Assembly: GCA_025531455.1 (NCBI GenBank)
Contig: JAMYHL010000087.1
Coordinates: 1-64,000 of the forward strand
DNA from: Apiotrichum sp. Y4204
Lineage: Eukaryota; Basidiomycota; Tremellomycetes; Trichosporonales; Trichosporonaceae
Reading direction: 5' to 3'
DNA: 64,000 bases
The translations under genes were made by a program, and so were the position numbers. The notes under the pieces are model-generated. The model did not search any database, was not told the DNA's origin, and saw nothing but the letters and a program-made list of their open reading frames with translations. This document shows, one piece after another, positions 33,463-44,638 of this stretch (the first letter of the stretch is position 1; each line of letters starts with the position of its first letter).

Positions 33463-34024
33463 GGGGAGAGGCCGTGGTGGTCAAGAGCAAGAATCAAGAT
33501 CGGGAGACAGGAGCTGCTTTTTTAATCATATGGGGTCGAGTCGATGAGGACGAGGGCGAGGGGGCGAGCACAGGGTGAAGGTGGGGGAATGGGAGATAGG
33601 GATTGGAGATAGATCACGGGGTTGATATGCGAACCAGGCCGGACGATACGGTCAAGATTGAACGAGTCGGACAGGGGATGGGGAACAGAAATTGGGACGG
33701 TGTGAAAGGAAAGGAAAAAAAGGAGAAGGGAGTGGATTGTTGCATCGGCGACGGCGACGGCGAAGGGGGCGTGGTAGATGGTGGGTGCGGCGATGTGATG
33801 ATGCGATGATGACGAGTGAGGGCCAGAGCCAAGGCCAAAAAACCCAGTGCCAAAGCCAGGACAGCCAAGCCCCAGCCAGAAACTCGGTGAGCCGAGTGGC
33901 AATTTCCACAGTCCACCTGCCAACCAGGCGCTGTTGCCTGTTGCCGTCACTCTCTTGACAACCTTACTTCGATCCACCAAGACCATTTTCCATCTCTCGA
34001 TCTCCATCTCCCCAATACTCCGTC
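33463..34024. promoter_or_regulatory. divergent promoter, TSC2 / small membrane protein gene
   Basis: This is 562 bp between divergent starts. It contains purine-rich (AAGGAAAGGAAAAAAAGGAG, near 33705) and GATGATGCGATGATGA runs near 33795-33815. No TATA box stands out. Confidence 0.45.
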
Positions 34025-34867
34025 ATGCGGCATCTTGCCTGGGTGCACGCCCTCGTGCTGGCATTCCTCTTCGCAGCCACCACGCCCGCCCGCGCCGGGT
34101 GGTGGCCCGACCCCGTCCTCTCGTACTGCAAGTGCATCTGCTTCTCCAACTCGACCATCATCGCCCTCCACAGGCCAGAGGATCCCGCAAAACCGTGTTT
34201 GTCGTGTACACGCCAGTTTTGCGTCGACCAGAAGCTTGCGATTTGTAAAGGTGCGTTGCGTGGGTGACGGAACAAGGGAGGTGGTGTACATCCGCGAGAA
34301 AAGCAGCGTTAGATGGGTCTGGGGCAGAAGTGTCGGGCAGAACAATGGTCAAGGCCAAAAGTGATGTAGATCATCATCGCTGAGTATGCCATTGTTCCAA
34401 TATACCCCTGGGAGGTTGTCGCGAAAGATGCACAGGTCATCATCTGGAGCGCTTCTGTTTTTCACTACGCACTCTTGCTCACTCGTACCACAACACATCA
34501 CTCCATCCCGGGCCGCACACAGTTGCGCTAATCCTCGCATCTTACTGACCACAGGCGCCCAAGTCCCCGAAATTGACAAGGACACGGGCACCGGAACGGA
34601 GGGCGACGTCGAGGCGCGCTGCTTCAAGCGCGACTCACCACGAGACCAGGTCATTGTCACGTGCTTTATACTCGTCGTCTGCGGCCTGCTGTTGTACGCG
34701 GCTGTGCGTGCAAAGTGAGTTTTTCAATGATGCTTTTCTGACGCAGACTCCGACGCGCGATCGAACGCAATGGCCAGCCAACAGACTTGCGCGAATGGGG
34801 CCAAGCCCTACTTCCGTCGCAACTGCACCAGCGCATGGCCTCACGGAATCCCTATGTTTCTGGATGA
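34025..34867 (+). CDS. small conserved fungal membrane protein with cleaved signal peptide and Cys-rich luminal domain
   Basis: Exons 34025-34250, 34555-34714 and 34747-34867 join in frame to 168 residues. It opens with a strong signal peptide (HLAWVHALVLAFLFAATTPA) ending ARA-GWW. The luminal part has a Cys-rich block: YCKCICFSNSTII, then KPCLSCTRQFCVDQKLAIC. An acidic DTGTGTEGDVEARCFKRDSP motif follows. A single membrane span (VIVTCFILVVCGLLLYAAV) leads to a basic cytosolic tail. I recognise the pattern as one found in fungal proteins of unknown function but cannot name a studied member. The first intron is 304 nt, long for this genome. Signal peptide plus one span suggests a type I protein of the secretory pathway. 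It converges on eRF1. Confidence 0.75.
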
Positions 34868-35130
34868 CCACGTTCCGCTCCGGGACAGTCTATAGCATCG
34901 TTCATCCCGCATGTATCAATGTAGCGTACACTGGCATCTATAGACTCGGCGATGCGATGCGGGACGGGCGGCACAAAGCCGGAGAGGATCATAAGCCTCG
35001 CCGGAGGCTCTTAGCACCTCACTGGATGAGCAGGGCCCTAGTGGCCGTCGCTCGCCGCCATACTACCCGCCTCGGACCTCCGGGCCTCCTCCACCCGCAC
35101 GGCTCTGAGCCCCAGGCCCGAACCCGGCGC

Positions 35131-36681
35131 TTAGATGTCGCTGTCCTCGTCGGATCCGTAGAACTCGTCCTCGTCGTCCTCCAGGTCGCCGAGGTCCTCG
35201 AACGACACCTTGTAACGAAGGAGACCACCGATACCACCGAAGCCCTTGACGAACTGGGAGCCCTCCTGCGACTTGTTGGTGACAAACTCGAGCGTGGCAC
35301 CGAAGTCCTTGTAGCGCTCGGCGAACCACTCAAGGAGCGGTTGCGGGTCGGCGGTCTGCTCCATCTCGGTACCGGTCGCCCTGTCGATAAACTTCTCGCG
35401 GTCCTTGTCGTTGGGGGACGAGAAGACAATGACCTCGTCACCGGCGGAGTTACGGAGCGTGTGGCGGATAGTGTCCAAGCCCTCCCACACGATAAGAGTC
35501 TCAACAGCACCCATGTCGAGACCCTTGAGAGTGTCCGAGATACCGAAGCAGTACTTGCCAGTGTCGAGGGCAATCTCGTCGAAGTACTTCTGGATGAGCT
35601 TCTTCTCCTGCACAAACTTGACGTTTGCAAGCGAGTCGGCGGCAAGCTCGATTGCCTGGTTGAATCCGTTCTCGCCACCGTACGAGACGTCGACAACCTT
35701 AACGACCTTGGCAAGGAGACGCGGGTCGAACAGGTCGGATCCGGAGAGGTCGGTCTTGAGTTCGGCGGAACCGGCAAGGACAAGACCGGCGACGTTCACC
35801 TTGTCGGCAGTGATAAAGTGCTGCACGGCAAGCTCTGCCACCTTACGCACGTAGTTACGACGCGCTTCCTCACGAAGACGCGAGAAACGCAGCGCGGACT
35901 GACCACCACGACCGTGCTTCTTCGGAAGGTCGACGTTGAACTTGTGCAGCACCTCACGCGTGTTTCCGGAAAGAGTACCGAACAGCGATCCGTTACCGTC
36001 CATGATGATAAAGCCCCACTTCGAGTCGTTCTCCAGCAGCTCCTCGAGCGCCTCAATGTGGAAGCGCGAGTCGCACATGTAGAGCGAGGTGTTGATGGGC
36101 CGGAAGGGCTCGAGCGCAAACGAGATCTTCTTCTCCTTGCCCTCCTCGTTCAGGACGGTACCGACAAACACACAGAGACCGTTGTCGGGAACACGGTTGT
36201 AAAGCTTGAGCTTCTGCTGAGTGGAGGTGATGGCGGACAGGACGGAGAGACTGTGGGTCAGCTGAGCACAAGGCAAGCGGAGTGGAGCAGAGTGGACGCG
36301 GACGCCGGCTGCGCCACTCCTCCCTGGTCTTCACTCACCGGTTCACACGCGACTTGATGTTAGACGCGGTACCATACTCGGTGGTAAGCATGCTGCTGTA
36401 CTGGGATATCTGCGAGCCTGATCGTCAGCTCTTGATCTTGAAGATCTCTGTTCAGCTGACTCACGCGGAGGCATAATGAGGGTAATACACGACGTTCCGG
36501 CACCGCGCGACGCAGCAAGCATGTTAAGGAGCTTGCGGTAGCGCCAGATCTGGCTGTCAGCATTCGCTCTCGTTGGATCCAAGGTCGACAGTACGCACTT
36601 CGATCGCCTGATCAGTCTGGGAGTCAGCCGAGCACAACATGGATGTGATAAAGGGGGACGTACCTCCTCGGCCGACGACAT
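35131..36681 (-). CDS. SUP45: eukaryotic peptide chain release factor eRF1 (Sup45)
   Basis: Five exons (36681-36664, 36616-36599, 36549-36465, 36417-36339, 36250-35131) join in frame to 439 residues, the usual eRF1 length. All functional motifs are present: TASNIKS (NIKS at 60-63) and YMCDSRF (124-130) for stop-codon reading, and GRGGQ (GGQ at 182-184) for peptidyl-tRNA hydrolysis. The C-terminal domain for eRF3 binding ends in acidic [14 protein letters not shown]. The first two coding exons are only 18 nt each (MSSAEE and TDQAIE). At two introns the first AG after the branch site must be skipped to keep the family sequence: acceptors GACAGCCAG and GATCAG were chosen because they give IWRYRKL and PPRSQISQY. 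The gene is divergent from the orphan gene at 37562. Confidence 0.96.
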
Positions 36682-37561
36682 TGTGGTTATAGTTTTCTGT
36701 GGGGGGTTGCGAGTGGGGTAATGGGCCGCAGACGACGGCTTTTGGGTTTTCTTTTTATGGGTCTAACGACGGATTGTTATGTCGACGTCGATGGCGATGG
36801 CGACAAACGACGTCTGGTGGCGAGCGAGCACAAAAGCGGGACACCAGCGCAGCCGTTCAGCTACACCACAAGCTAGAGGGGAAAAGTCTGGTCTCCACCG
36901 GAAAGAATTTGAGCCCGCGGAAAAATCACGTGATAAGCGCGTGGAGCTGAAACACTGCCTGGCCCTTAGCGTGGGGCTAGCGTGCAAGGCACGAGAGACC
37001 TGTGAGCGGGTGAGCCAAAGGATGCCTGGGGATTCGCCCAGATCCCCCGTTTGATCTGTTCCCTCATCTGTTCGTCTTCTTGTCCTTTTCGTTCTTCATC
37101 AGCGCATCAGCTTCATCAACTCGAGGTGACTCGGGTTGACCCAACTGACCTCTGCTCTCTGGCCTCTGGCACTAGGCACTTTTCCTTGACTGGCATGCTG
37201 GCAGCTGCTCTTCTGACGTGTCCTTCCCTTCCCAATCGAAACTCCAGATTGTTGATTGATTATCATCTTTATTTCTCAGAATTGTCTTCCCTCGGGGTAT
37301 CTCTGCGTATTGTTGTCTTCCCTCTTCGTGTCTGCTTTGGTTGACGGAGGTTGACTCAGTTGTCATTGACCGCTAACGCAGCGACTTGTTTTCCGCATCT
37401 TAAGTGTTTATCGGCATTTATATTCTCTCCTTCCTCTTCATCGTCCTTTCTCACTGCGTTCTCTCTCTCTGCCCTTTTTTTCTCTCGTCTCTCATCGCTG
37501 GCATCGTGATCTCTTACCACTGATTTTCATCCACAGTATCACCGCTTCACACGGAGACAGA
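36682..37561. promoter_or_regulatory. divergent region, eRF1 promoter and leader of an orphan gene
   Basis: These are 880 bp. The eRF1 side holds an E-box TCACGTGA (36926-36933) directly followed by a GATAAG-like TAAGCGC. The part before 37562 (about 37040-37560) is pyrimidine-rich on the plus strand (CTTCCTCTTCATCGTCC, TCTCTCTCTG), as expected of a promoter or 5' leader. Confidence 0.5.
36926..36933. promoter_or_regulatory. palindromic E-box TCACGTGA
   Basis: This octamer is identical to the one in the CMC1/NUFIP1 promoter. It lies about 245 bp upstream of the eRF1 start codon. It is a candidate bHLH (Cbf1-like) site. Confidence 0.45.
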
Positions 37562-38661
37562 ATGTCTCCACGGCTTCAGTTTCTCCTCGTCCAGACCCCC
37601 AAGGCTCACCAGTTGCCGCCAGGTCATCACTCGCTTGACCGCTGGCCGCTTCATGGCTACGGCGTCACTCCCGCCACTGACGAATTCTTCCTCAAGTGGC
37701 CGCACCTTCATCCTCGCAACCTCGTTTTATGGGATGTGCAGGAAGCCTTCCCTCCATACGACGGATCACCGGTCAACCGTCCAGACCAAGTTCCTCCCCA
37801 CAACACCTGGCCTGTCATTGCGTTCTAGTGCGTAAATACCTACCCGCGACAACTGCTGACTAAAGTTACTGCAAGCTTCGCTGTGGAAATGCTTGGGCGG
37901 TGTTCACAATGCCAGACCTGCTAGATAATGGCTCCCTCGTGCTTGGTCCATGTTTATTCCACCAACGCCACAAACATCAGCAATGTCCTTGGCGCACCAC
38001 TGTTGTTCCGCTCCGTTCCGGCCGGCCTATCGCTGGTGAACATGGTATTGTCCACCAGCAGCCAGCTGCGCCTATGGGTAGCCGCCATGGACCACCCGCG
38101 AACGGTCAAAACCACCGTTCAGTACACTTCTCCGACAATCTTCCGTTGGCTAGGCAAACGCCATCGCCCCAAGCAACAATCGTGGACCCGGCTGTCATCC
38201 TCGATTCCACCAAGCGGCTACTCGCGGCAACAAAGGAAGAACTAGCCGCCACACGACGGTCCCACGAGGCCGCAAAGCAGCGTGCCGCCGACCGACATGT
38301 GCGTGAGCTACAGGCGGCAAGAGAACAACACGAAGGGGAACTCCAAGCACAGCAGAAGGAACATTTGCGCGCCATGCAAGCGGTTCGCAATGAGCATGCG
38401 AAATCGATCAAGAAGCTGCGCGACCAACATGCGAACGAGCTGCGGAGGACACAAGAACGACACGCGAGGAAACTACAAGAAACGTGTGACCGATCTGCGC
38501 GCCACAAGGCAACAGATAACGACGACTCACAACACGATATTGAGATTGTTCAGCCACGAAAAAACGATTTGCAAGGAATCAAGGCGGAACTTGACAAACA
38601 CACTCAAGCACTCCAGGGCATTCTCGATAGAATCAAGGCAGTGCTGACGGCTGACATATGA
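37562..38661 (+). CDS. orphan coiled-coil protein with seven histidine-bearing 11-residue repeats
   Basis: Two exons (37562-37827 and 37866-38661) join in frame (VIAFY then YCKLRCGNAW) to 353 residues. I do not recognise the family. The N-terminal 90 residues are rich in Pro, His and Trp (RWPLHGYGVTPATDEFFLKW). A Cys-containing segment and a Ser/Pro/Gln linker follow. Residues about 195-310 form a long charged helix, within which residues 218-294 are seven uninterrupted 11-residue repeats, each with His at position 5 (listed separately). The C-terminus is another helix (IKAELDKHTQALQGILDRIK). An intrachain or oligomeric coiled coil is likely; there is no signal peptide or membrane span. It converges on the second orphan gene with only 180 bp between stops, and both may be lineage-specific. 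Confidence 0.7.
38251..38481 (+). repeat. seven tandem 33-nt units encoding hendecad repeats with an invariant His
   Basis: Seven contiguous 11-codon units run without a gap. In order they begin TRRSH, AADRH, AREQH, QQKEH, VRNEH, LRDQH and TQERH. Position 5 is always His. Position 9 is hydrophobic in six of seven (L, L, M, I, L, L; Lys in the first). An 11-residue period fits a right-handed or straight coiled coil rather than the usual heptad. Confidence 0.85.
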
Positions 38662-38841
38662 GGGTGTGCGTTCATGGTCGGAACGAACCTGTCGGCTCGC
38701 ATTCAATATGGTCGTTATGGCTGAGCTTCTACCTCTCGCCGCTTCTCTCATCCTTTCTCATTCTCCTCGTCATCTCCAGTATCCTGTGTGCTCGCGTTCC
38801 CATATTTCCAGTGTCCATGTGTACCAACAATGTACCACTGA

Positions 38842-41800
38842 CTACAAAAACCAAGGAGTTACTTTACCACCCTCAGACTTCAAGTGGATAAGGGTGGGCG
38901 GGTCGATGAAGAAGTACCGCACTTGCTCGGCAATCATTGCGGGGGTAATGGCCTTCATCTGACGGCGTGTTATCAGGCAGGCAAGCTCGTCCATCAGGAC
39001 GCGGAGTCTGCCTTGTGGGGTCGTTGGGTCGGGCTTCACACGGGGTTTGTTGTGTTTGTTATGCAAGAGCAGCTGATCGAGCTGCTGGCTCCAGGGATTC
39101 ACGACTTGGAGTAACTTGCGTTCAAGATTGTCCCTGTAGTTCTCTTTCCACACCATGATCTGCGGATACTGTGACTGTCGAGCAAACTCGGCAATAAGCT
39201 GCACCCACGCGTCAATCTCGTTTTCCGGGTAGTGAAGGGCGAGCTCCTCGCGCAAGGCAGGTTCTGGGTCGTACCGCTCAACAGTGTGGTGATAAGTGTC
39301 TTCCTGAAGGAGCTGGACTGCTGGGGCGTCCCCGACAACAAGCAACTGTCCGTCCAGCGCGATATCGAGTCCGTGGCAGGTGAGCAGGATGACATTGCAG
39401 GCTGAGGCCTTGAAGACGCTGATATCGTTGGGGGTGGGGCGGAGCACTCGTGGATTGATGGTTGGCACGACAATGGGAATCAAGTCTGGGTCGGACGGTG
39501 GCGAGAGCAGATCAAGGCCTGGGATGACGCCACTGTCGGCTGCACTGAGGACCTTGAGATTGAAAGCCGTGGTGATCCGGTGGATTCCAAGTCGCAGGGC
39601 CTGCTGACGGAGCTTGTGCCGAGCCGTGACGCGGTCGAATAGCACCGCCCCAACATTGTTCGAAGTATCGGTGAGGAGGTTCCCGGCCGCGGACACGGGA
39701 ATGAAGCTTCCGCCGACGGAAATAGAACCAGTGGTAAGGGCAATGAGAGCTGCCAGTGCGGCGTCCTTATCTGCATCACGTTGGGTTCTGTCGTCCAAAG
39801 TGTCGGCAATGGCGCTCATCAGGGCCGCATAGACAAGCCCAAATTGCTGGCCAATGTACGCCACATCTGTGTGTCGGGTGTACAGGAGGCTGCGTGCCCA
39901 CGCGGCTTCCGAGTATCCTAGAAAATAGAGCAGATCGTCGACAGTAAACGATAAGACTTGTCTCTGCTGATGGATCGGATTGCGAATGTGTGCGACAAGA
40001 ATATCGTGGTGGGCTTGGACGAGAGTAAAGTCCATATCGAAGCTGAAGGCGCGCTGGCGGCCACTGAGGAATCGCTTGACGGGTGGAGTGCCCACCAGCG
40101 CTAACAGCGAGTATTTACGGATAGTACGGGCAATATTTTCATGATAGAGTCGCAGCAACTCCTGGCACCATTCGACGTTGTGCCGAATACAGCAAATCAG
40201 GAAGAAGGCAGTAGCGCCGTCCATCTCGAGGTTGGTCCAGCGGAGGCGGCGGCGGGCAGACCAATCGAACGACTCTTTGGTGTATGACAGATTGGCGCGC
40301 TTGACGCATACCTGCTGCTTGGCGAGCAGGCTGACCATGTAGGCGGCTTCTTTGGGCAGGTTTCCGCCGTAGCTTGGTGGAATGGTAAGGAGGTTGATGG
40401 TGAGCGGCCACTTGGTCGTCTGTTTGCCATAGGTGTATTGAATCGTCTCAAGGACCCGGGGATCTCTAATTTCTGGAGGCCGGTCAATGAGCAAGACCCT
40501 GTCAAGCTCGAGATACTCGCCCCGCGCGCCCGCCAAGCTGAGGTTGTCGATCTGCATGAGCTTCTTCTCCTCGGCGCTCAGCGGCCAGCCCTCCTGCGTC
40601 TCCCATGACTTGGAGTAATCGACAGGCTCGGCACGTCCGCCCAAGACCTTTCTTCGTACACGAGTCAATAGCGGAGTTGGGGCTGCATGTCAGTATTTAC
40701 ATAGAGGATGAGGTCACTCACGGCCTGGATCGATGATCCAGGGGAGGAGTTCGACCGCGGCCTGTGCTTGGCCGGACGAAGTCTTCTTTGCATTCGAGGT
40801 TATCTGAACAGAGTTTGATGACATTTCTTCCTTCTGAGTTGTATCTTGCACATGCCCGTTAATCCTCTTCTGTCCGCCCCTGATAGCATTGCGGAGACGT
40901 ATCGCAATTGTTCTCGACACTGAAATCAGCACAGCTGTCGGTACCACTGCCAGCTACGCTCACCACTGTGGCCATTTTGCCACTCCGCTACAATTTGGGT
41001 CGCAGATACGGTGGCATCCACAGAAACGCTTGCCTTCGCGAGTTCGGCCAGGTCAGGCGACTTGGTGGCGCAGGGCACAGCACCCACCACCCCGGGCTCG
41101 CCGCGGTATCGCACGCCTGGGCGGATATCCTTGCGGCCGGCTTTATCCTTGTGCCGGTTTTTGTGTAGGTCGGGGTTGTTCCAGGATGCCTCGCGGTGCC
41201 GCATGGCGTCCATCCACGTGCGCAGGCCGTACCCTTCCATAATGATCGTGTCTGTAAGCGGATACTTGGCGCGCTTTGCAAGGCCCAGCCGCCTTTCCCG
41301 TCTGCGGTCGCTTTGAGTCTTGCGTTGGGCGCTCACAAATGTTTCTTCTCTCAGCACTGTAAATGCGGGGACATACCTGGTGGAACAACCTCTGGTTCAT
41401 GACCATTCGAGCTCGCGTCCGAGGCCGCATCTGCGTCCAGTGGATGCTCGGGTGCCTCTCCCCGTTGGATATCATGAGGCTGGGGTGTACCCGTCACAGC
41501 CTCGCGAAGAGCCTGCACATGTTCCGTAATTTCGTCTTGAAGATGTCCAAGGAGATTGTTGAACCAGGGGGCCTCCGAGTCCTGAGTGGGCGGCAGGGGT
41601 GTCGGGCTCTGAGCTGGGCTGGGGTAGGGCGTCTGCGTCACCTCCTCCAATGCAGCGTCAGAATCATCGTCCAGGAGAAGTCCGAGTAAACTGTTCAGAG
41701 ACGCGACATCAGAGCTTCGGCCGGTCGGGCAGGGCGGTCCCGTAACGTGAGGGCGACTGTTGATGTCATCGGACTGCAAGACCGACGATGACTGTGCCAC

Positions 41801-41941
41801 CTCGGCCGCTGACACCTTTACTGTTACAGTACATACGTCCTCGTAGAAGCGCACTGCGAGACCGTTGGCTGATACGGCATCTTCAGAGGCCGGAAATGAA
41901 CCCGAACCGGGCGATCCGCCCGTCGCGTCTCTTGTTGACAT
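38842..41941 (-). CDS. orphan multi-exon protein, about 994 residues, unknown function
   Basis: Four exons: 41941-41377, about 41344-40964, 40919-40722 and 40682-38842. Every junction keeps frame. The first acceptor is uncertain, because three AG positions (introns of 20, 29 or 32 nt) are all in phase. Residues 1-188 are acidic, Ser/Pro-rich and disordered. The next 190 are basic (RRRERRLGLAKRAKYPL). The last 610 look globular, with mixed helix and strand, no membrane span and no catalytic motif I know: SKSWETQEGWPLSAEEKKLM, TTGSISVGGSFIPVSAAGNL, ACNVILLTCHGLDIALDGQL. A structural protein such as a domesticated capsid is one possible reading of this Thr/Ser/Val-rich globular part, but there is no motif to support it. 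The gene is intact and spliced. It is next to another orphan and upstream of a 2.7 kb gene-poor stretch. Confidence 0.65.
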
Positions 41942-44638
41942 TATATCTGAACTGAACTTGTACGAGGCTTAGAGGAGAAACAAGACGAAACGTAGGGGTT
42001 AGAGTGGTGAGTGGAGCAAAGTACGAGTTTAGAAATGCAGACGCGCGCAACGCGGTCACAGAGGATCAGAGGATGCAGAGGAGAGAGTGTGCCGCGTGGA
42101 GGTCTTCTTTCGAGCGGACTCTTGGCGGCCCGCAAGCGGTCTGTGCATCAGGCGGCCCGCACGGCTGCACGCGTGGACGGCTCGGTATCGAGGCGACCGG
42201 TACGGGGCGACTATGAAACTCTCTGGAATAATTGCCGTACCCTGCGCTCGTAGAGGACCGTTCCGTAGTTGTTAGCATTGAGCTCTATCGGCACTGGACG
42301 CAAAGGTGGGTGGATGTGCATGAGCGACCGTCCTCAACGATGCAGATAGTGAACATGCCAACTAATCGTAATCAAAGTGCCACATTCCCAAAATGAGATG
42401 AAGAATTTGGGCCACGGCGTCAGTCCGGATCCGAACATAAGCATAAGATGAGAGACAACATCGCGTGGACATCCTGTTCGGGGCGATCCGGGCGATCTGC
42501 GGCGATCAACTGCCATTCCGACAGATCTGCATACCGATACTGGGGGCATGCTCCACCCTCACCATTGCGCAGCATCCACTTATCTCTCGGATCCGTCGTC
42601 CGATAAGCAATGAGATTACAGCATGCAAACACGCTGTAACCCTACCCGGAGCCAACCAACAACCATCGTATGGGAAACGGCGATGAAAAATGAAGGGCCT
42701 GTAATGCACACTCGCACCTGGTCAGAACCTGGGTGAGCTTCCAAGGAACCACAAACCTGGGGACCCGCTTGTTCCTGCATCTGACGTCGTCCCCTTTTCT
42801 GACGAACGCACACCTCTGGACGGTTGTGCGGGGTACAGTGCAACAACACCCCGGGGTACACTGCAACAAGACTCGGATCTACGTCCCAACTCCAACATGC
42901 ATGTCCCGGCCGACCGGTATCGCTAAAACTGCGGCTCGTGCGCAGAGTACTTTGCCGTCCAGCACACGAGCGACCGGCGCAGGATACTCGCGCAGCCGGG
43001 CCTCGTAACGGGTGCGTTCGACGATCGGACTTGGAGGCAGTGTGTCACGGAGGTACAAGATACACGATCCGCGGTCATTCGGTCGTCCTCGGATGGGCAC
43101 GCCGAGATCTTTGAGCATAAGGCCCACCCCACTTCGATAGCAACCCAAAAATAGCTAGACTCCATACAGTGGGCTTCCTTGGCGCCGGCGACTATCTATA
43201 ACCTTGTTGATGGGCTCCACCTGGACACTTGCGCAGGTAAGGGAACATGTACGGCAGGCTGGCTTGCGCTACCTGAGTAGGCTCGACGCGACTCAGGCAC
43301 GACCATGTGATCCATAATACAACAATACAGAGCGTGGCTTGCCACTCGTGTGGCCATTCGTGCTGTCTCATGCCGTCGACGTGCGGTCTCGTGCTGTATG
43401 GTGCTGCATTACGAACCGCTCATACACATTCACTGAAACGGGACTTCAGCCCTCCCTCGTGCTTCAGAGACGCAAACTGTAGAGAGGAGGCTGAGAGCCA
43501 GCTGACCACCGGTACCCCACCATTCCATTCCACGCTAGTGCCAATGCTGGTTGTCTCATCATCATGCAACGTTTCCCATTCCACACCAAGCGGTTACCTG
43601 CCGTCTATTACCTGTCACGGGGACCGGTTACATGATGTGGCCATGAGGTTATCTTGAGGAGGATGTTGGACAACATGGGCTATGAACGGTCGCGCGTAGC
43701 ATATGATGTGCTTTGAATAACTTGTAGTAGTCGCGACACCACTAGTGATGCTACTAAGAATGGTACACTTCAAGGCTAAACACCGGCTAGTGACCCGTAT
43801 CGGAGCAGATGGCTCCAGGCCAGTGGCCAGGCCAGCGGCAGGTAGCCAGTAGTCGGTGGCCGATAGCGGGTGGCCAGTGCAGATGGGGCAACATTGATGG
43901 AACATATGGGTACCAGGCACCAGGGGATAACGCCTGCTTGGGTCAAGAGGGGCGCGACCAGGTCAGGAGACACTATCCTGGATGCCGTGAATGACGGTGA
44001 CCACACCGATATGGCCCGCAGTATAGGACGCCGCACGGCCGTGCAGACGGCCGAGACAGTAGTGGCACTGTCGGTGGCGTTCCTAGATATGTCTTTGACG
44101 CTAAGAAACCTAGATTCAAACTGGCACCACATGGAGTCATCAAGAACCCAACTTGGCAGCTCAAGATAGAAGAGGGTTTCCCGTCAAGCGCAACTAGATG
44201 ATACCGGGTGGGGCCCAGTTGCCCCGCATGCAACCATCAGGTCGATGTCAGCAGATGTCACGCGCCGTCGCGCAATGTGGCACCATTGTGAGCATTGCTA
44301 TCGCGAGGTCGAGGCAGCCGCTGACTAGCACAATCTCTGTGTGGCACGAAGCACAATGTGGAGTCAGGCACGTCCCGACGAATGGCAAAGATAGGATTAG
44401 GGACGCATGCCGGGTAGATCGAGCACGGCGCGACGTCCGTTCAATCCCGGGGCCCAGTTGCCCTCTGGGGAAGTCAGGATGTTTGAGCACTGGCCCCACA
44501 AGAGACAGTGCGTTGCTATCTTGACGGGCAGCGATAGGAGATCATTGAGAATTGGGAAGGGAGAAGGGGGAGGTTTCGACATATAAGGCCCACGATCATA
44601 GCTTCTCCGGCTTGTTCTCCATCCCAACTCAAGTCATC
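41942..44638. other. 2.7 kb gene-poor interval between orphan gene and OPT transporter
   Basis: I find no exon chain here. Small repeats are present. GGGGTACAGTGCAACA (42830-42845) recurs with one change at 42853-42868. A GGCCAGTGGCC-type run of TGGCC units lies at about 43815-43885. A 14-base direct repeat, GGGGCCCAGTTGCC, lies at 44210-44223 and 44449-44462. The last 450 bp are presumably the OPT promoter, with a TATA-like element. Confidence 0.5.
44580..44587 (+). promoter_or_regulatory. TATA-like element of the OPT transporter gene
   Basis: The sequence CATATAAG lies 52-60 bases before the ATG at 44639, after a purine-rich stretch. The position suggests a TATA box with a short leader. 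Confidence 0.45.

Noticed and set aside
34573..36357. 594-codon open frame on the plus strand
   Set aside because: It lies antisense across eRF1, which is complete with all motifs on the minus strand.
41357..41376. A 20-nt intron in the second orphan gene
   Set aside because: It keeps frame and ends in CAG, but 20 nt is below the size the spliceosome handles. The 29- or 32-nt alternatives in the same phase are more plausible.
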